Positions 46,818-59,309 of a DNA stretch of 64,000 nt are shown here, in pieces. The notes beneath the pieces are model-generated. The model ran no database searches. It saw only the letters and a list, made by a program, of their open reading frames with translations, and had not been told where the DNA came from. Positions within the stretch are counted from its first letter, which is position 1, and every line of letters begins with the position of its first letter. The stretch comes from Whalleya microplaca (Eukaryota > Ascomycota > Sordariomycetes > Xylariales > Xylariaceae), in the NCBI GenBank assembly GCA_022497155.1, contig MU385723.1, positions 496,001 through 560,000 of the forward strand, written 5' to 3'. Position numbers and translations under genes: made by a program.

Positions 46818-48227
46818 TAAGAACGTTCCGAGTACGAGGGGCTCCCGGATCATTGCTTTGATTCCCACTGAACGTCACCTCCCCCTGATCAACAGCCACT
46901 CGGTCCCATCTTGCTTAGGAGCGAACTTTGGTCATCGCAAAACAGCTTTATCAACTGAATATGTGAACCGAAAGCCATAGTGATTCGATGGGTAAATACA
47001 TCAACGCTTTTTACTTTGCTGACGCCGGTCATTCCTAGGAGTCCGGTCGGGCCCGAGCCCCTGAGCGTCAAACCTCGTCAACAGTCAAGGAGCAAGGACA
47101 TTCCCAACATCACGCATATTCCGCCATGTCAAATTCTATCGAATGACCCTTCACTGTTATCCTAATCATATTCCTCTGTCGAACCAATGCCGTCGGTCTC
47201 CTTGTCTCGTCTTCCATGTCAGCCAACCGACCGATAATGATCTTAACGATGAGCTCGAGCGGCTGTCTACTGGGATCAAGCCATTGAAATCCCCTAAAAT
47301 ATTACCACACATACTACGAGACGTACGCCTCAAGCATGACGGTTGCGGTCACACCCTGGCTGCAGATAAAGTTAATCATGTGCTAAGAGTGGTTGCTACT
47401 TCGGCTGTCAGCCGCTGGTCAGCACCTTCAGCGAGCGGCCCCTGGATCATGTCCACCTCCACCAAGGTAGGAATGTTATCGACTATAAGCAGATGAGTTC
47501 AGTTGAATACATTGAGATAATGTGGACATAGTCGCACGTGGTGGAATACTTGAAAACAGTGTGCTTCGTAATTATTTCGGGTATGCATTTACCTGTTACA
47601 CGATCCGGTATATAATAGTATTTGTCCACATCTACGTCGAATACTTGATAGAATTACGGTGATGGTAGGTTTATCAGTCACTACTAGTTAGATCATAAGA
47701 GCCACTACAAGGTGTTAAGCCCTGATCTTGATATTCTAATACCCTTCTCTGAGAGATGGCTAGCATAATGGTTGTACTGCCCAAGACCCCGCCATCACAT
47801 TTGCGCATGTTGATAGAGCAGCTTCGGAAGATAGATAAAGTGAGAAGACCATAATCAGAAACAGGGTGTCGGACGCGTTGGTTGTCCTAAACATTGCAAT
47901 AGGGAAGTGGCAAAGTTACGGTAAATGGTTTCAGAGCCGTGCCGGCATTCAGTTGTTTCAGTACAAGATGCCCGATGCATAGGGGAAATTTTTAAAGATT
48001 AAACAAACAGCGACTCCTAGGGGTATTATACTCTCTATCCAACTCCTGCAATATCTAAACCAACGGCTACGGGATACTAGCCCGAGCTGACTCAATATAT
48101 CCCTTCCGCATGACAGATGAATCATCACATTAATTGCAGTTCTGGCACAAGATATGCTCGCAAGAGATATTAGTACACTGCCTACTCATTATAGGCATCA
48201 TCTCTTGACATTGACACTGGGGGAAGA

Positions 48228-50883
48228 TTAGTATGAACCAAGAATTATACAAGAACGACGTACACAATGATACCGCGGTACTTCGTCGATTGCCGGCCGT
48301 CGTTTAGGGGTATGGGCATCGGACCGGTCATCCCTTTTCCGCTTCTGCCTTGTCGGGTTGGTTATCTGTTTCTCGGGCGTAACGTCGTTAATCCTAGTAT
48401 TGTTGGCCACGGGAGCGGGGAGAGGAGAAACACCAGAGTCATCGGAGTCATTAGCTGGTGACTCGGCTCTTGGCTGATGCGGATCCTCATTCTTCCAGTC
48501 ACTAATCTCCATTGGCGCCTGATTATTGCGGCCATTAAAGTGATCGTCGATATGGTTGAACCGCTCAGTCCAAGCTTGCAGCCCTTTCTGCTTGATTTCG
48601 ATTATCTTTTTGCAGAACCCGCACCAGAAACGAGCTTCGCAGTTTCGCCCAACACGACATGTGTCGAGCTTAGCTTCTAGGATCGAATGGTCTTTAATAT
48701 GGTGCTCATCCTCGATATGAACTTTAAATAATTCTCGTCGATGATAAACTTTCCCGCAAGCCTCTGGAGGATCGGCAGCCGTTTTCTCACAGCATCTCCA
48801 GTGCTCCAGCATGAAATGCTGACTATTTTCATGTCGCTTCCAATCGTTCTTGCTGCCAAACCTCTTATTACAGCCCTGGAATGTGCAGCCATATGGCTTC
48901 GCATGTCGCTTCTCATGCTTCCTGAAGGATTGTGAGTTTTCAAGAAATACTGTCACAACATTGGAGGCACATACTTCAGTTCGCATTTCCGAGCGAATGC
49001 CTTTTTACACTTAGAACAAGCATGATGGTTTTCTCGAATGGGAGTATTGGGTATTTCCTGTTTGATATCGTGTGATTCTGGGGGATCCTCTTTTTTGTAT
49101 CCAAGTGCTTCGAGCATACCTTCGTTTTGGAGTTTTTCAAGGAGTTGCCTGACCTCATTTTGGTTCCTTACATTTACGGTCGTGGAAGTCACATCCGTAA
49201 AAGCCTGATCCTCGCGCTTGGGAGATGCGTGAGCCTCCTTGATGTCGATTGGTCCTTCCGCTTGTGCACAAGGTCCAGGGTCTCCTGACGAGGGTTCAGT
49301 GGAACATTTCCGAGACTTGTCAGATTCATTCGTCCTATGAGGATCTACCAAGCCCCGGCCCTTGCCTTGGAGTTCAGGCTTGGAATCCTCGGGATGAGAA
49401 CTTAAATCATTGTCCTGTAGTTGCCATGCTTTTATTGATTCAGCTTCGCCAAGGACCTCACTACGCTGGACGCTGAGTAGTCTAGGGATGTCCTTATGCT
49501 CATCTAACAACACATCATCATCGTCATGGTGTATCGTGGATGTGGCGGAGGAATCGAACATGTCCAAACGAGGCATAGCAGGCTTATCGGCCAAGGAATG
49601 AGTCTCTTCCACTTGGAGTTGACTCGGAACTTCCACCGGGCTCGATTCCCTTGGCAATCCAGTGGCCGGACTTTGAGATGAGTCCCAACAGTTTGAGGCA
49701 TAATTAGGGTTCTCCACCGCAAATGCTTTAAATTGGTTGAACCCAGGGGTTATATCTTCCCGAGAAAGGTCGGGTTCCTCCTCAGCTTGAGGTGCTGGCC
49801 TGTCAAAAAACGAATCAGAAAGAACCCTCACGTTGATAGAATCAATGCTGATCTGTACCTATACACGTATTGCTCCAAATCTTCATCTGTTGTCAAGTCT
49901 TTATGATGGACGCGCTTCATGTGGGCTCGGAAGTTATCCGCTCGCGGCCATATCTTGTCTTTATTCTTGCAAGCACCAACTGGGCATCGATATCGATTAC
50001 CAGCAGCTTCTTCATCCGGATGTACGCTTCTTTTGTGCCTATCAAGATCGTTCGGTGTGCTGAAACCCTCTTGACGAGTACAGTCCTTCACGTCGCACTT
50101 GAAGGGTTTTGAATGTCTCTGCGTATGCTTCCTAGAAGCATCTTGTTTCAGTTGTAGTCCATGGGTGAAGGCGTCTACGTGTGAGCTGGAGAGAGCTTAC
50201 TTGAGTTCAGAATTCGTCTTCACTGATTTACCGCAGGTTTCGCACAAGAGGTTTCCCTCTAATTGAATCCGGTCGTCAACGAATGACGACGACGACGGTG
50301 GTGGTGGTGCTTGAGATTGGAGGTAATGGTTTCTTTGAGTGATTGGGCCCTTTGGTATCAACTCTTGGTTAAAGGACTGAAAATTGAGATCACTGATGTG
50401 TCCAACAAGGCTTTGTGTCTCCGGGTTCCGGTCATATGGCTCGTCACAGACCGAGCCGTTAGCAACGCTCTGCTTGGCTCCGTAGCTTCCGTACCCGGAA
50501 TCAGATGGTACTACTCCTGGTGGAATAGTATCGCACTCAGAGGGCACTACGCTCTCGCGGTAATGATGAAAGGCATAGGGAGCGGCCCGCAAGTTTGCCA
50601 AGACAGAAGGACTTCTGATATCATCCTGTGGAGATGTTAAGCCTTGGGGAGTCCAAGGTCCGTCATTCCTCTGGTACCATAATTCGATGCGGTTTTGAAG
50701 CGGCCTAGCTCCATAAGAAGGGTCGGCTTGAAGCCGGCCAGTAGGAAATGATAAGCCCATGCCCATATGGTCCAAAGTGGCAAGGTCCTGTGACCGAGTG
50801 AGTATCCCAGAAGGCTGGGGATGCCCTTCCATAGTGGTCACATCCGAGGATCCAGGGGAAGTTAGAGCCAGACGGTCGGCCAT
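48228..50883 (-). CDS. C2H2 zinc-finger transcription factor, multi-finger
   Basis: Model: complement(join(48228..48921,48975..49799,49859..50131,50201..50883)), 824 aa. All three introns (69, 59 and 53 nt) lie in phase 2, and the first and third each cut a finger right after an EL(K) residue pair. Order: a disordered Ser/Pro/Gln N-terminus; fingers LLCETCGKSVKTNSELKKHTQRH, then PFKCDVKDCTRQEGF with DLDRHKRSVH, and YRCPVGACKNKDKIWPRADN with HMKRVH; a ~270-residue acidic disordered insert; fingers HACSKCKKAFARKCELKKHEKRH and YGCTFQGCNKRFGSKNDWKRH; a degenerate finger; a Cys-rich block FWCGFCKKI; and a basic tail RQKRKRDD. The last finger block matches the order in the factor at 40546-42312. 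A nuclear DNA-binding regulator is inferred. The extreme C-terminus after KRRPAIDEV is less certain. Confidence 0.85.
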
Positions 50884-53800
50884 GCCGAAAAAATAATCAC
50901 AGAGATATACAGAGATGCCGTGGACTTCATGTACGAATGGCGTACCAAAAATACTAGACTAGAAAATGCAGGGTCCAAAGCTCAAACTGGCATCTGTTTG
51001 TCAAGCCGACGTGGGCAATAGAGGATATACTATACTGCGGCTCGGGACCTTTCCAGAACGAGAGGCAGTCTTCAATAGCTGGTCAGTATTGTTGACGATT
51101 CAGGGTCATCCCTGGTGTCCTCGAGATGCGCACGGAGCTGCTGCACCTGGATGGAATGCTGTTGACAGAGAGCAACCCGGCTACCACAAAGTGATATGGA
51201 GGATATGTATCATTAAAGGGACAAAACCAACGACTAGGGAGAGAAAGACGTTTGGCCTGATCCAGGTAGAATCACAAGCAGCGTCTGCCTTGTGGTGACA
51301 AGGGAAAGTTGTAGCGCCCACCACGCGCGGTCAGAGGGCGGAACCGAGCAGGCGATGGTAGGTCTTAGCCCCAGTTCAGCAACTCAACAGCGAGAATATG
51401 TTTCCCGAGTCTGTAATACCGTTAATACCGTTGAGAGAGGCTCTCCCGGCGGCGTCCAAAATGTTGGCAGGTAAATCCGACCGGTGTTTAATTGAAAAAA
51501 TGCGGATAGATACTCGGAAAGTTGAGGGATGACGATGAGTGAGAGAGGAGGCAAAATGCGCGTAGGCTAGAATCGCACAGGAGTTGGAGGGCTAGGCAAC
51601 AACATCAGGCTTCGACCAAAAGAACATTGGAAAAATATTTGGGAAAAGTGAGGCGGACAAGCACATAGTCTGCTACATCCATCATGCTACCAAGATGCTA
51701 CCAAGTAAGCCGTCCACCCAATGAATTGCAACTACAATTGCATATTTTAGGCTCCTCCCAGGCCTTCTCATGTAGGTGAGCACTGCCGCAAAATTGTCCT
51801 ATGTACTCCGTATGAGCAGACTGTATCCTGGACATAATCCACACTTTGTATCCGTTCCTGCATGCATATTTTCGGTGTAAAACTGCCCGGTGTGTGGCAC
51901 ACACCGATTGTGGCTAGTGTGTCATCAACTTATTAACTAAAGCAAGCCAATGCGGTGTTCGGCAGCAGCAGCAGCAGCCTCAACTTTTACTACTACCTAT
52001 CATAGTCAGTCTTACCGACCACCTCCTGTGATTGATCGACTTCATCACTTACACTAAGTTATGTGCGACCGAAATATCACCTAACGAAGCTCTCAAGGTG
52101 CATTCATGAATATAGACTACCTACCTATTGACATATCAATCAGCCTTGTTAGATTTAAGCCTCGTCAATCAACATCCGACGTACGGCCCTGTCGAGGTTT
52201 AGTCACGGACTCTGATCTGCAAGAAAGGGGAATTGCCCATTGTGTTGACCATGGTGCTGGGACAAGGCTGCATACAGTCACTAAACTAGCACTTGAATGA
52301 CTGATGCTTAGAGAAAGAAGACTTGAGATCAACCCATGCTTCTCGTCAATGGAAAGTAACAATTATCTGTCTCATCATACAGACAGGTATTGTTCATTTC
52401 GGTACCATATCAGCATATTTATTTCTCATCATGTGTCTCATTATGTGCAGAGTTTACGACTAATTACACGTTGTGCTTCTCTTATACGTGGGCATCATCC
52501 GTTACGGTAGACTTGCCGAAATGTATACCTGAACACTTCCATCTCTTCTATTGTCGGGTACCTCAGATGTATCACTAGCTGCGGATAGAAGTCTATTTCT
52601 ACATTGCCTTGTCATGTTGCTAGTAGATAAGTCTTGGTTAGAGTGGCAATGCCTACAGTTAAGTAAGTGCAGCCCCTAGCTCCCGAACTCCTGATCCCAT
52701 GTTGGATGCATGAAGCTTTACAAAGCTTGAATAATATCTCAAATGCGTATCATTGAATCATCGTTGCATGTGTCCCTACATATTTAGTCCTACCTTTCCA
52801 TTTCTGAGGCTCCAATGCAAGGTGTTCCGCTAACTTCAACCACCAACGAGTATTTACTTGCGGTGCTTCGGCATAGCTGAAGCATATTGTCAGAGCCTGC
52901 AAATGCACGGATCACGGGCACTTGCAGCGACGGTCAGGTAACCAGAAACGCCGGTTCTGTGCTACATGCCTGTCAACTACCTAGTGTAGCTTAACTAACA
53001 GTTCTCGCACGTCCATAGCACTGCGGTAAGTTATTGGTACTCGTAGACCATCGATCGGGACATTAAACTCCCCGGAGATCTCGAAAACACGGCAATGATC
53101 TGTAGGTATTCTGGGAATTCACTAGATTGCTATGGTGAACTAACATCTCATTAGATGCCAAGAAACGGATAGATGTTTGCTACCGCCAGAGCGCAGCAGA
53201 GCCCCTAGTCTCGGGCCGCCCCGTAGGAGGAAACATCAGCGCCATAATATGTAGAGTTGCAAGCATTCTACGGGACCGTTGCTCGCGATTCGACAACCGG
53301 GTATCTGGGTTATGCTACCCGGGTCTATCGCAGCCATTAGCCGTGTGGTTGGCGGCAGAGTCTTGAATCCTTTGTCAATTGAGTCATAACCAACCGCCAA
53401 CGATTTGAGTTATAACCAACAGCCAACAAATCGAATTGTGGCTGACAGTCAACCAATTGAGTTACAGCCAACAGCTAACGCCCTTTGAATACGTGCCAAG
53501 GTATGTGAACTGAAACATACCTTGAACATCATGCTTGCCACGGTCTCTCCTTATTCAAAAGAATATTGATAGCTATCGTCTTTCTCTGCATTCTTGCCTC
53601 TCGTCTTAAGCTTCAGTTTTAGCCCCTATATGACTTCACTGATATGGTTCTCCTTCTTGCCAGACGCTTTTCTTGTGGTCTTTTAGAAGGTAGTGTGACC
53701 CTTTAGTGTAGCTTCATGACGAGGCACGTTTCTTTCCGGTAGCCTCGGGCAGTATGACACCATTTAGACTCGATAGTGTACAGCATGGGGAAATATGACA

Positions 53801-54304
53801 TATCAGTCGATGACAGTTAACGAGAAACGATCTCAACATCTATGTGGATAGTTCATTATGACTAATGCGAGTTGGCAAGCTGCTTGAAATTGAACGACTC
53901 AGCTTTCATCGTCAAAGCTAAGGATGTTTCTCTTCTCGATTGTAGAATAGCGTGTTTGCCATGATGCTAGGTCACGCGTCAATTAATCATGGAAAACAAG
54001 TAGAAAACAAATGGAAAGTGGCAAGCACGACTTCTATAAAAGAAGACTGTTGATCCTACTTCAAGCTGGCGCTGTCGTCCCAGAAACTTCACCCATAGTC
54101 TCGAGTCTTCGTGTTTATGAGTTTCCTTGTTCTCTATAGTCCGAGGTATAGCAATTACAGTTCATATATCGGACTAGTAATTTGACTCTACTATCCATAA
54201 ACAAGGGGAATGTGAGTATCTATATCATCCTCTTCCTCACCAGACAGTAAATAGTCAGTTATCGGCTTTGGCTAATGGTCTCGAAGCCTCTACAGGTCGC
54301 AGCC
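50884..54304. other. Gene-poor region, 3.4 kb
   Basis: The promoter of the zinc-finger gene, then no gene. A GCAGCAGCAGCAGCAG microsatellite lies near 51962 and the 26-nt tandem repeat at 53373-53476. Short open frames only. Confidence 0.5.
53373..53476. repeat. 26-nt degenerate tandem repeat, four copies
   Basis: Copies at 53373-53398, 53399-53424, 53425-53450 and 53451-53476. The shared core is roughly AATTGAGTTATAACCAACAG; copy three is the most diverged. Differences are largely transitions. Confidence 0.75.
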
Positions 54305-54532
54305 ATGTGTGATTACGATGAATTCCGCTTTGAGTGCAATCACTCTGTTTGCCGTCTGAAATCATACTGTCACAGTGCACGTAACGATCCCAATCACCTC
54401 TGTTACGGGGTTAAGAAGCTCCGGGAATCATGGCTACAGACGGGCCAACTCTGCGAGATGTGTATGCAGAAGGGTTTCCGCATAGTGAACGGGATAATTT
54501 GGGCACCTCCACAACAATCCCAGAGCCAGTGA
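54305..54532 (+). CDS. Small Cys-rich protein (75 aa), possible zinc-binding
   Basis: ATG at 54305 preceded by a TCTACAG acceptor-like site, which suggests a 5'-UTR intron; an in-frame ATG at 54275 would add ten residues. The protein is short and intronless, with Cys at positions 2, 11, 16, 22, 33, 50 and 53 and His at 13, 23 and 31. The pairs CNHSVC and CEMC look like metal ligands. There is no signal peptide, so a cytosolic or nuclear zinc-ribbon-like protein is more likely than a secreted effector. Similar short Cys-patterned proteins are common in ascomycetes and have no known function. It lies alone in a gene-poor region. Confidence 0.55.
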   Translation: MCDYDEFRFECNHSVCRLKSYCHSARNDPNHLCYGVKKLRESWLQTGQLCEMCMQKGFRIVNGIIWAPPQQSQSQ

Positions 54533-56141
54533 CTCTAGGCCAAGTGGAAGGAGGCCCTTTAGAAATACGAATGCAACAAGGAACAAACTTTTTCAGATGG
54601 AATAATACGCTCATAAACAGATCTTGAGGTCTTCCAAGGGATATCCTTTCATGCCAGATGCAGTCAGCACCGGGTTGGCATATGAGATCCAGGGATATGT
54701 TGTTTAGGCAACTCGGCCGGAGGACTCATCGAGTAAGCAATTCGGGTTTATGACTCAATAATGGGTACAGAGTGATGAGTTGTGTCGAAACGGAGGACAG
54801 AGATGCAAGACAACTGTTTGTGGGACGTTTTAATTTTTAATGCTGTTCATTGAAGGATGGTCATGTATATGTTACTCCTATTATCAATGTGAATACCACT
54901 TCGAAGCTATTACTATGCCATTGGGCAACTGTTAGGTTCACATGGTAGACATGCTATTCCAGAATAACGCCGCACTCTTACTCCCAAGAAAGTGGTTCGA
55001 TACTATGTGTACATATAGGTTGTGAGTAGAAAGCCCCTTTCCTGACAAGATCGACCCGAGAGGACGTATACATATTGGATATGAAAGCCACTTTATCACC
55101 GATTCGGGGCAATGCCTCAGCTTGATAAGATCGAAAATATCTTGCATGTGTCAGTAGGCCACATATCTCTGACCCTTGTTCATAGTTTCTGCAGTTGGTA
55201 CTGAATATGTAGGTCGGCAGAGTACCATGCCCAAAGCCACGTGGACCAGGCTCCCGAGCATCGATACCCTGCAGCACAGGAGCAGAATAATATGACTCGC
55301 ATAATGCGAGCAGTAAGATATCTTAGGACCAATAGAAATCTCGCCCTGGGCTCTGACTGTTGTATTGAAATGCTGCAAGCAACCTGCTACTACAAGCATG
55401 CGTGAACCGGTAACAAATGCAGACTCCGCTCGCTAGCAGAGTCCTGACCCCCAATGACGATAATATCACACAGATCGACAACTGGATTGCTGTGATCTTC
55501 CTTTACATCCCGTTATGGAATTACTTGCTGTCTGGTGCTGGCAAAGCTAGCCCTACCTAGGTATGCTGACGAATACTCCTGAAATCACGAAGAGCCGCAG
55601 TAAAAAATACTCATAGGCTTCTCTGGAGCTAGTGGCGAGCCTCCAGTACCACTAGTACGATAGCATTAGACAGGAATAGAACCTAAGTCACGAGAGATTC
55701 GACTGCTGTGACCGCATGCAGCATTGCGTTCACGCCACCACTTGCCATAGAGACCTAACCAATTTCTCGTGTAACAAGCAGGCTGTCAGTCTACACCTAC
55801 AGTCGAATGATTCCGGTCTTGTCCTTCATAAATGCCTGACAGCCGCAATAGGTGGGCCCCCAGTGGAACTTGAAGCAATATATTCATTAGAAAGCAAGTA
55901 CAACACCACTCTGATCCGAAAGTTGATGTTTCATCATGAAGACTCAAGACTAGGTTAGGTCCTTCTTTTGAGCAAACGTTCGTGGGTAAATTGTCCCTTA
56001 CAATACGGAAGCCATCACGGCACTTCGTTTCTTGGCACATGCAGGCGCTGCATTATCACTTGCGGCAATACGGTCAGATTCTTCAGAGAAAGACTTCAAT
56101 TCCTTGACGACGTTGAGAGTCTGGGATCAACATCATCTTGG
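54533..56141. other. Intergenic, no gene seen
   Basis: 1.6 kb. Open frames near 55.0-55.4 kb (minus) and 55.7-56.0 kb (both strands) have no recognisable character. Confidence 0.5.
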
Positions 56142-57013
56142 CTACTCCGTATTCGTTGCGCCCTCAACAACGCCCACGACGTTATAACGCTTAGAGAAGA
56201 AAATCACCCAGTCGTTCAATACGCCCTTCTCCTTATCATTCAGGTCCCGCCACTCTGGTTTTACGTCCTCCGGCTTTGTCGAAGTCTTTGCTAGCGCACG
56301 GGAAGCATCATTCCCCGCAAATACTGGAGCGGGTTAGCAAACAATATTTCTCCTACAAGTGGCTATAGAAGCATGCTGTTGGCGAATATGTCGGCCAACG
56401 TAGGACATTGAACCCAGACTCTCTGACTCCTTTGGCTAGAGATGAAGCAACGACTGGATTATTGCCGCATGGAAGAGGAGTCATGTGCAGGCAGCGCCGT
56501 ACTGTGTTGCATGGCTTATAAAGCAGAAGAACGAGATGCGTTTACATACCATGGTAGGAGCCGCCTTCTTGGTAAGCCTTATTCCCGGTCACATCGTAGA
56601 CCTTGCCCTGAGAAGATACTGTTAGCTTGAACATTCATCATTGAGTCTTTTGCCCATGGAGTTGGCATCAATGCAGACCCTTTAACAAATGGGTGATAAT
56701 CGACACAGAAAACCCTACCTTTATAGCCACATAGGCCTTGTGTCCCTCGGCGCCTGGTTCAAGACGATCAGCGGCAATTATCACAGTATTATATATATAT
56801 GAATGCACATTCTGGATAATATAATCCAACAACACATAATTACAAAGGCTGCTCTAGCGCAGTTGTCCGAATACTTGTGGGCCTTCATGTAGATAAAGAT
56901 GCTGCTGGGAAGCGTAACTCACCATCGGCCTTGGCTAACTCTTCCAGAGAGATGGGCTCATCCTTGGGAGGGTCAAGGTTCACAGGAACCTTAGGCTCAA
57001 ACTTGCCAGACAT
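56142..57013 (-). CDS. Dap1-like membrane-associated progesterone receptor (MAPR) heme protein
   Basis: Model: complement(join(56142..56323,56550..56607,56719..56753,56923..57013)), 121 aa. No exon is long; exon 2 is only 35 nt. A cytochrome-b5-like heme/steroid-binding domain covers nearly the whole protein: ISLEELAKADG, AYVAIKGKVYDVTGNKAYQE, SYHVFAGNDASRALAKTST and DWVIFFSKRYNVVGVV. Tyr60 in GGSYHVFAG lines up with the axial heme Tyr (Tyr113) of PGRMC1. There is no N-terminal membrane helix, which matches fungal Dap1 proteins more than animal PGRMC1. In yeasts Dap1 supports Erg11 (CYP51) in ergosterol synthesis and damage tolerance. Introns show CTAAC branch points. It diverges from the Mgr3-like gene across 541 bp. 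Confidence 0.92.
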
Positions 57014-57554
57014 TTTAATCGTGTGGAAATCCGGTAAGGAGTAGGAGGGGAGAGGTAGTTGAATGGTAGCGAGAGAGACTAAGGTTCGCCTCGGAATTAG
57101 GGTATTGTGGTTCCTGAAGTCGGATAATGGACTATGATAAAATCGGATGGTCCAAATACCCGGGCTGCAAGGTCAACAGGAGACTAGGAATGAATTTCGA
57201 ATTTCATGCCAAACTACTGCAGATATTCGTGATACTTTTGAATACTATCGTCATTGGCATGGAAGGGAAGAGCCGAGGCAGCCAGGGTTGGGCATTGGCC
57301 AGTGCGCTATTTGTCGAGAGCAGCTGCCCGACGTCTGATTGACAGCTGGCATTTCCTTGTAGTAGAGCTAACCTTAATAATGGACATAGCTCTGATAAGA
57401 CTAGCTTAAGTGCCGTATCACTGCAACCAACCTACAACGTCATAAGTCGACTTTTGTAAAAGTTTCAAACGTATCATCCGGGTTCCTAAATTCGCGAACT
57501 GTTGGATTGCAATGAGAGCATATCCATTATTTGAATTGTTGTCATAACGTAACA
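57014..57554. promoter_or_regulatory. Divergent promoter, MAPR / Mgr3-like
   Basis: 541 bp between two divergent ATGs with no gene inside. It would hold both promoters. No specific element is assigned. Confidence 0.45.
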
Positions 57555-59309
57555 ATGTCCGCCTTGCGCATTATTGCAGCGCGGTCTTCCAGTACCGCGC
57601 TGCATACTCGATGCGCTCGGCCGGCGTCATTAAAGCAGCTGTCGCGGTGTTATTCAACACAACTGGGACAATCTAGCCTCTCACTCACCAAAATGAACAT
57701 CAATTGCCAATGTGTACAGAGGAGACACCAGTCCACATCGTCTGGAAAGGATACAAACCCACGGAAGCCGCCGAGGCTGTCATCGAAATTGCTTCTTCAA
57801 GCACTCAGACAGAGCTTAAGCATCCGTCCACTGGTCAGCGCTCTCCGCGGACAAAGTCTTCGTTCCCTATTTCGACAGAGCCCGGAGGAGGTTGTCCTAG
57901 CTATTATACTGTATGCTTTTCCCTCTCGCTGCTGACCGTGAGTCCAGGACACTAATGCTATGTCTGATTCAAGTTTATGTGCCATAAGTGGTGTGTGTGT
58001 TTATGTAGTCTACGCCTATTTCAACTATTTCCAGTCAGAACAATTCACTCGCTTTCCGCCTCATATCGCCAAATCCCTCCGCCGCGCGCTGTACTACAGC
58101 AACTACTCGCCTGACCCGAAGCTGGCGTTAAAATACTACAAGCTCGCCTTAGAGCAGTGCGCGGAAGCTGGTATTGATCCCTTCTCCGCGGAAGTGATGG
58201 GGGTCAAGATCCAATTAGCCGCATGGTTCGAAAAGATTGGAAGCTACCGAAATGCCATTGAGGTCTTGGAAGCGCTCCTTCGAGACTGCAAGAAATGGGT
58301 TGAAGTGATGGAGCAAAACGTTCGAGATGGACATGTGGATAAGTCAGGAAGACTTGCAGGTGTGGCGACCCAACCTAGCTCTACGACAGAACAAGGCAAT
58401 AAGGTTGAAGGAGAAGAAGAAGACCCTCCAGAAAACCTATGGGCCAAACGAACAAGAGTCTTGGGAAAGACAGTTGGAATTAGTGTTAAGCTTGGAGAAC
58501 TCTATGCCGATGAACACGTGCTTCAGGGGGACGTAGCCGGTGAACGTCTTATATGGGCAGTTGAGACCGTGTTGAAAGAGTTGCAGAGACGTCAAGTTGA
58601 GGGTGTAAAGGAAGGGGAAGGTGATTGGCTGACTCCGGAACAGGTTGGGGGTTCACTCGAAGGTATGCCGGCCTCTGTCATAGTCGATCATGTCTTATGC
58701 CTATTCCCCCTTTCATTTCCTGACTAGTAAACCACTGACTGTGAACAGCTTTGGGGAATCACTACGAGTCTAAGTCACAACATTATCTCGCGGCACCTCT
58801 TTTCCTTCAGGCAATATCGCTATCGCCACCAAATAGTTGCCACACTGCTGTTCTAAGTAAGTGATTAAACTTTCCTCGAACTTCTTTTCAATACCTGTGA
58901 TGTTAAAGCTACCCCTGCACTCTCGGGACCATGCTAACAAGCAATTGTAAAAGTGAACAATCTTGCCATATCTCTTGCACAACAGCCCGTAGATTCGCCT
59001 TATGAAACCCCGGCTAGTGCCCCCAATAACTCAATCAACCAGACCCCAACGCGGGCACGTCTTCTTGCTAGTGCTCGTTCATGGGCTCTGCAAGCACAAG
59101 GAACAGCGGACAAAGTACAAGGCGAGGATAGAACGGAAGAGTGTGACGAGGCATGTGCCGTGGCACTATGCAACCTCGGTGACATTGCAGCCATGACTGG
59201 GGATGTTGAGGAAGCCAAGCGCCGATTCAAGGAGAGCCTTGCATTGAGCAAAAGAATTGCCTTTGAACCGGGAACTATACAGGCCCAGGAAGGCCTGAGA
59301 CGCCTATAA
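57555..59309 (+). CDS. Mgr3-like mitochondrial TPR protein
   Basis: Model: join(57555..57910,57974..58662,58749..58856,58954..59309), 502 aa. The N-terminus is an Arg/Ser-rich mitochondrial presequence (MSALRIIAARSSSTALHTRC). One membrane helix follows at ~113-136 (VVLAIILLCAISGVCVYVVYA), completed across intron 1, which uses a GTATGC donor and a TTCAAG acceptor. The rest is TPR repeats: LALKYYKLALEQCAEAGIDP, GSYRNAIEVLEALLRDC, HYLAAPLFLQAISL, MNNLAISLAQQ and GDVEEAKRRFKESLALSKR. This layout (presequence, one helix, TPRs facing the intermembrane space) matches Mgr3, which in yeast is an adaptor of the i-AAA (Yme1) protease together with Mgr1. The fungal protein is usually annotated only as a TPR-domain protein, so the Mgr3 label is by architecture. 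Confidence 0.82.

Larger units (their letters stand above)
42313..48227. other. Gene-poor region between two zinc-finger genes, 5.9 kb
   Basis: No intact gene. It contains the 10-nt tandem repeat at 44945, short protein-like frames near 45.2-45.4 kb without splice support, and the relic at 46377-46817. The upstream region of the 40546-42312 factor lies at its left end. Confidence 0.5.
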
